Shown here piece by piece: positions 52,748 to 54,943 of a stretch of DNA of 54,943 bases. The position numbers and the translations under genes were made by a program. The stretch is taken from assembly GCA_030645675.1 (NCBI GenBank), contig JAUSLQ010000056.1, forward strand, positions 1 to 54,943, read 5' to 3'. Below the pieces are notes generated by a model. It was not told the origin of the DNA and did no database searches. It saw only the letters and a program-made list of their open reading frames with translations. This DNA is from Actinomycetota bacterium. Its GTDB lineage: Bacteria > Actinomycetota > Acidimicrobiia > Acidimicrobiales > Ilumatobacteraceae. Position 1 is the first letter of the stretch. Every line of letters starts with the position of its first letter.

Positions 52748-53551
52748 ATGAACCACACCAGTGAAGCCCGTGGGCTGTTCAAGAAGCCGCTAGGACTCCT
52801 CGGGATCTTCCTGATCATCGTCGGCATCGGCTACTTCATCGGCGCCGGAGTCGCCTACAGCAAAGTTCAGGGCGGCTACACCGCGCTGCAGTCGTTCAGC
52901 GAGGTGCAGAACGTCAAACTGAGCTACAACGACGCCGGGCAACTGGTCGATCGCGGTGAGGTCGAGGGCGGCCTCGCGATCCGGTCGCTGTTGGAAGACG
53001 ACTGGGGCTTCCCGATCGTCGACAGCGATCTCGACCCGAACGACCCGCTCGTCAACAGCGCCACCGAATACATGTACCAGATGGCGACGATCTCGTATCA
53101 CACGTTGCACGGCACGCAGACCGTGATGTTGACCGAGGCTGACCTCACCGGTGATGACGGTGTGGCAACCGAGTTCGACTGCAACGGCGAGATGATTGCC
53201 GTCCCGACCCCGTTCCCCGCGGACGGCGTGAGCTGTGACTTCGAGGTCAACGGCCGCTACTGGACCGGATTCGACCGTACGGTCCCTGTCGAGGCCAAGG
53301 CTCGCGACATGGCCTGGTCCGGTACCGCGCACGCGCTCGTCGCCGAGCTGGGTGTGGGCGCCGCAACGCACAGCACGCTGCAGTTGGGACTGGGTGTAGC
53401 GGCACTGCTTGCCGGCCTGGGCGTGGTGTGCATCGTGATGGGCATCGCGTTCATTTGGGAGACCCGCCGTCGCAACAGGGCAAGCGTGCCCGACACGATT
53501 CCCGAAGCGTTGCTCACGGACAGGCCGGGCCAGGCGCCCGCATCCATCTGA
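52748..53551 (+). CDS. Membrane protein with two transmembrane helices, function unknown
   Basis: A 267-residue protein. TM1 is near residues 14-36 (LGLLGIFLIIVGIGYFIGAGVAY) and TM2 near 225-250 (LGLGVAALLAGLGVVCIVMGIAFI). The central, probably external, domain has two cysteines (DCNGEM, VSCDFEV) that could pair. The tail after TM2 is basic (ETRRRNR). No family was recognised with certainty. AAAGGACG lies before ATG 52748, and a strong terminator hairpin follows. Confidence 0.7.
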   Translation: MNHTSEARGLFKKPLGLLGIFLIIVGIGYFIGAGVAYSKVQGGYTALQSFSEVQNVKLSYNDAGQLVDRGEVEGGLAIRSLLEDDWGFPIVDSDLDPNDPLVNSATEYMYQMATISYHTLHGTQTVMLTEADLTGDDGVATEFDCNGEMIAVPTPFPADGVSCDFEVNGRYWTGFDRTVPVEAKARDMAWSGTAHALVAELGVGAATHSTLQLGLGVAALLAGLGVVCIVMGIAFIWETRRRNRASVPDTIPEALLTDRPGQAPASI

Positions 53552-53575
53552 TATCAGGGCCGCGTCGAATCGAGC

Positions 53576-53608
53576 GGTAGTGGGCCCCTCGGTCGGGGGC
53601 CCACTACC
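53576..53608 (+). terminator. Strong hairpin after the membrane-protein gene
   Basis: Perfect 13-bp stem GGTAGTGGGCCCC / GGGGCCCACTACC with a 7-nt loop, 24 bp downstream of the stop. There is no U-run, as is common in high-GC actinobacteria. It separates the membrane-protein gene from the alcohol dehydrogenase gene. Confidence 0.75.
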
Positions 53609-53712
53609 AGCCAGAAGCGTCGCACGCTCAGGCCGTACCACCCGCTCGTCGGCCCAGGGTCTCGTGCTGGGCAGCCGGCAACAACAACACAACAACAATG
53701 AAGGAGAGTCCG

Positions 53713-54756
53713 ATGCGCGCAGTCGTCTACCACGGTCCCGGCCAGAAGGCCTGGGAGGAAGTGCCCATGCCAGTCATCATCGACGACACCGACGCCATCG
53801 TTCGGGTCGACGCCACCACGATCTGCGGCACCGACCTCCACATCCTCAAGGGCGACGTTCCCGCCGTCACCGACGGACGCATCCTTGGCCACGAAGCGGT
53901 CGGCACCGTCGAGACCATCGGCACCGGCGTGAAGAACGTCAAGGTCGGCGACCGAGTCCTCGTGTCCTGCGTGACCGCCTGCGGTGCCTGCCGCTACTGC
54001 CGCGAGAGCAGCTACGGCCAGTGCCTCGGCGGGGGCGGCTGGATCCTCGGCCACAAGATCGACGGCACACAGGCCGAATACGTCCGGGTCCCCTTCGCCG
54101 ACAACTCCACCTACGCCGTGCCCGACGGCGTCAGCGACGAGCAGATCCTCATGCTCGCCGACATTCTCCCCACCGGCTACGAGGTCGGCGTCCTCAACGG
54201 CAAGGTCCGTCCCGGTGACGTCGTCGCAGTCGTCGGCGCAGGCCCGATCGGCCTCTCCGCCATCATGGGCGCTCGGCTCTACAGCCCCGCCCACATCATC
54301 GCCATCGATCTGGCCGACAGCCGCCTCGAGGCCGCCAAGCAATTCGGCGCTGACATCACGATCAACAATGGTCGCGAGGATGCGCTCGCCGTAGTCCGTG
54401 AGCTCACCGGCGGGCTGGGCGCGGATGTAGCCATCGAAGCCGTCGGCGTACCAGACACCTTCGAGCTCGCAACCCAGCTGGCTCGCCCGGGTGGTCACAT
54501 CGCCAACATCGGTGTCCACGGCAAGCCAGTCACCCTGCACCTCGAGGAGCTGTGGATCCGGAACATCACCATCACCACCGGTCTCGTCGATACCTACTCC
54601 ACCCCGACGCTCCTCAAGCTAACCCAGGGCCACGCGATCGACGCCGAGCGCTTCGTGACCCACCACTTCACCCTCGACCAGTTCGACGAGGCCTACGACG
54701 TCTTCGCACGGGCCGCCGACACCGGGGCCCTCAAAGTGGTCCTCACCCGAAGCTGA
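53713..54756 (+). CDS. Zinc-dependent alcohol dehydrogenase (MDR family)
   Basis: A 347-residue medium-chain dehydrogenase. Catalytic zinc ligands are in TICGTDLH and GHEAVG. The structural zinc site is degenerate but Cys-rich (CVTACGACRYCRESSYGQC). The cofactor motif is VVGAGPIGL, and the acidic IDLADSRL after strand 2 favours NAD(H). AAGGAGAG precedes ATG 53713. Leucine codons are 22 CTC among 29, whereas neighbouring genes favour CTG, suggesting a different origin. Substrate unknown. Confidence 0.9.
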   Translation: MRAVVYHGPGQKAWEEVPMPVIIDDTDAIVRVDATTICGTDLHILKGDVPAVTDGRILGHEAVGTVETIGTGVKNVKVGDRVLVSCVTACGACRYCRESSYGQCLGGGGWILGHKIDGTQAEYVRVPFADNSTYAVPDGVSDEQILMLADILPTGYEVGVLNGKVRPGDVVAVVGAGPIGLSAIMGARLYSPAHIIAIDLADSRLEAAKQFGADITINNGREDALAVVRELTGGLGADVAIEAVGVPDTFELATQLARPGGHIANIGVHGKPVTLHLEELWIRNITITTGLVDTYSTPTLLKLTQGHAIDAERFVTHHFTLDQFDEAYDVFARAADTGALKVVLTRS

Positions 54757-54805
54757 CCCGGCGCGGATCCTCGGCAAGTGTCACCTAAGTGAGTTTGTAA
54801 GTAAG

Positions 54806-54943
54806 TGGAGCTGGGGAGAATCGAACTCCCGTCCATCAGGCACTACACGTACGTGCTACGACCATTCCCGACCTTCTCCCTGACGCAGGGAGACCGGCGG
54901 GTCAGTTGGCCATCGGTTGCCCGGTGGCCCGCGAATCGTCTTT
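54806..54943 (-). ncRNA. ssrA: tmRNA (3' part only; runs off the right edge)
   Basis: Read on the minus strand, the end is GACGGGAGTTCGATTCTCCCCAGCTCCA: a T-arm with GTTCGATTC loop, followed by the CAGCTCC acceptor strand and discriminator A, which match tmRNA 3' ends such as that of Escherichia coli. The encoded sequence after the discriminator is CTTAC, so CCA is not encoded. About 138 nt are present; the tag-peptide frame and 5' tRNA-like half lie outside the window. Confidence 0.88.

Noticed and set aside
52170-54805. A complete integrated element next to ssrA
   Set aside because: No integrase, no phage genes and no visible second copy of the ssrA 3' end in the window; only raised as a possibility.
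54806-54943. An ordinary tRNA at the right edge
   Set aside because: The T-arm and acceptor fit, but there is no anticodon arm at tRNA distance, and the GACGG...CAGCTCCA end is the tmRNA pattern.

Overview
The window is about 55 kb of high-GC chromosomal DNA. Genes are tightly packed, 4-bp ATGA overlaps are common, GTG/TTG starts are frequent, and there are F420-type and lipoprotein families. This suggests an actinobacterium, and the mix of families (multicomponent phenol hydroxylase, many Liv-type transporters, SnoaL-like and VOC proteins, ArsI) fits the Acidimicrobiia best. That placement is inference from protein style only.

Left part (1-17843): a complete aerobic phenol-type aromatic degradation cluster. 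Lower meta-cleavage genes come first: hydratase (cut by the left edge), acylating acetaldehyde dehydrogenase, 4-hydroxy-2-oxovalerate aldolase, 4-oxalocrotonate decarboxylase, tautomerase and 2-hydroxymuconic semialdehyde dehydrogenase. A six-component diiron phenol hydroxylase (dmpKLMNOP-like), its rescue ferredoxin and catechol 2,3-dioxygenase follow. Together they would convert phenol to catechol, to 2-hydroxymuconic semialdehyde, to oxalocrotonate, and finally to pyruvate plus acetyl-CoA. The hydrolytic branch enzyme (dmpD/xylF) is not visible. A convergent ThDP-dependent decarboxylase/synthase-like gene and a divergent Liv-type ABC importer follow. Three near-identical palindromes (GTTCCG-N5-YGGAAC) sit in intergenic gaps of this block and look like a shared operator.

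Middle (17900-28600): an EF-hand mini-protein, a thioesterase-like protein, MsrB, a GT4/barrel/GH130 carbohydrate operon on the minus strand, SnoaL-like proteins, a phosphotransferase-fold protein, a TetR regulator, an SDR, a two-domain VOC protein and an EcsC-like protein.

Transport block (29400-36050): two tandemly duplicated Liv-type substrate-binding lipoproteins, each with its own matching promoter and downstream hairpin. They precede a LivH-LivM-LivG triple-fusion protein and LivF.

Right part (36200-54943): a small ABM-like protein, a divergent arsR-arsI pair, a CPA2 antiporter, a TIM-barrel protein, a methyltransferase, a broken GNAT gene, an AlkZ/YcaQ-like protein, a GH13 alpha-glucosidase, DinB-like, Rv2004c-like and phosphoribosyltransferase proteins, a large secreted protein with duplicated lamin-tail domains, a Ddn-like protein, a degenerate SDR, a rhodanese and a DUF1905 protein. 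A gene-poor 0.6-kb stretch carries a fragment of an XPB-type helicase. It is followed by a membrane protein, a zinc alcohol dehydrogenase with deviant leucine codon use, and the 3' end of tmRNA (ssrA) running off the right edge. No IS element, CRISPR array or tRNA was recognised.
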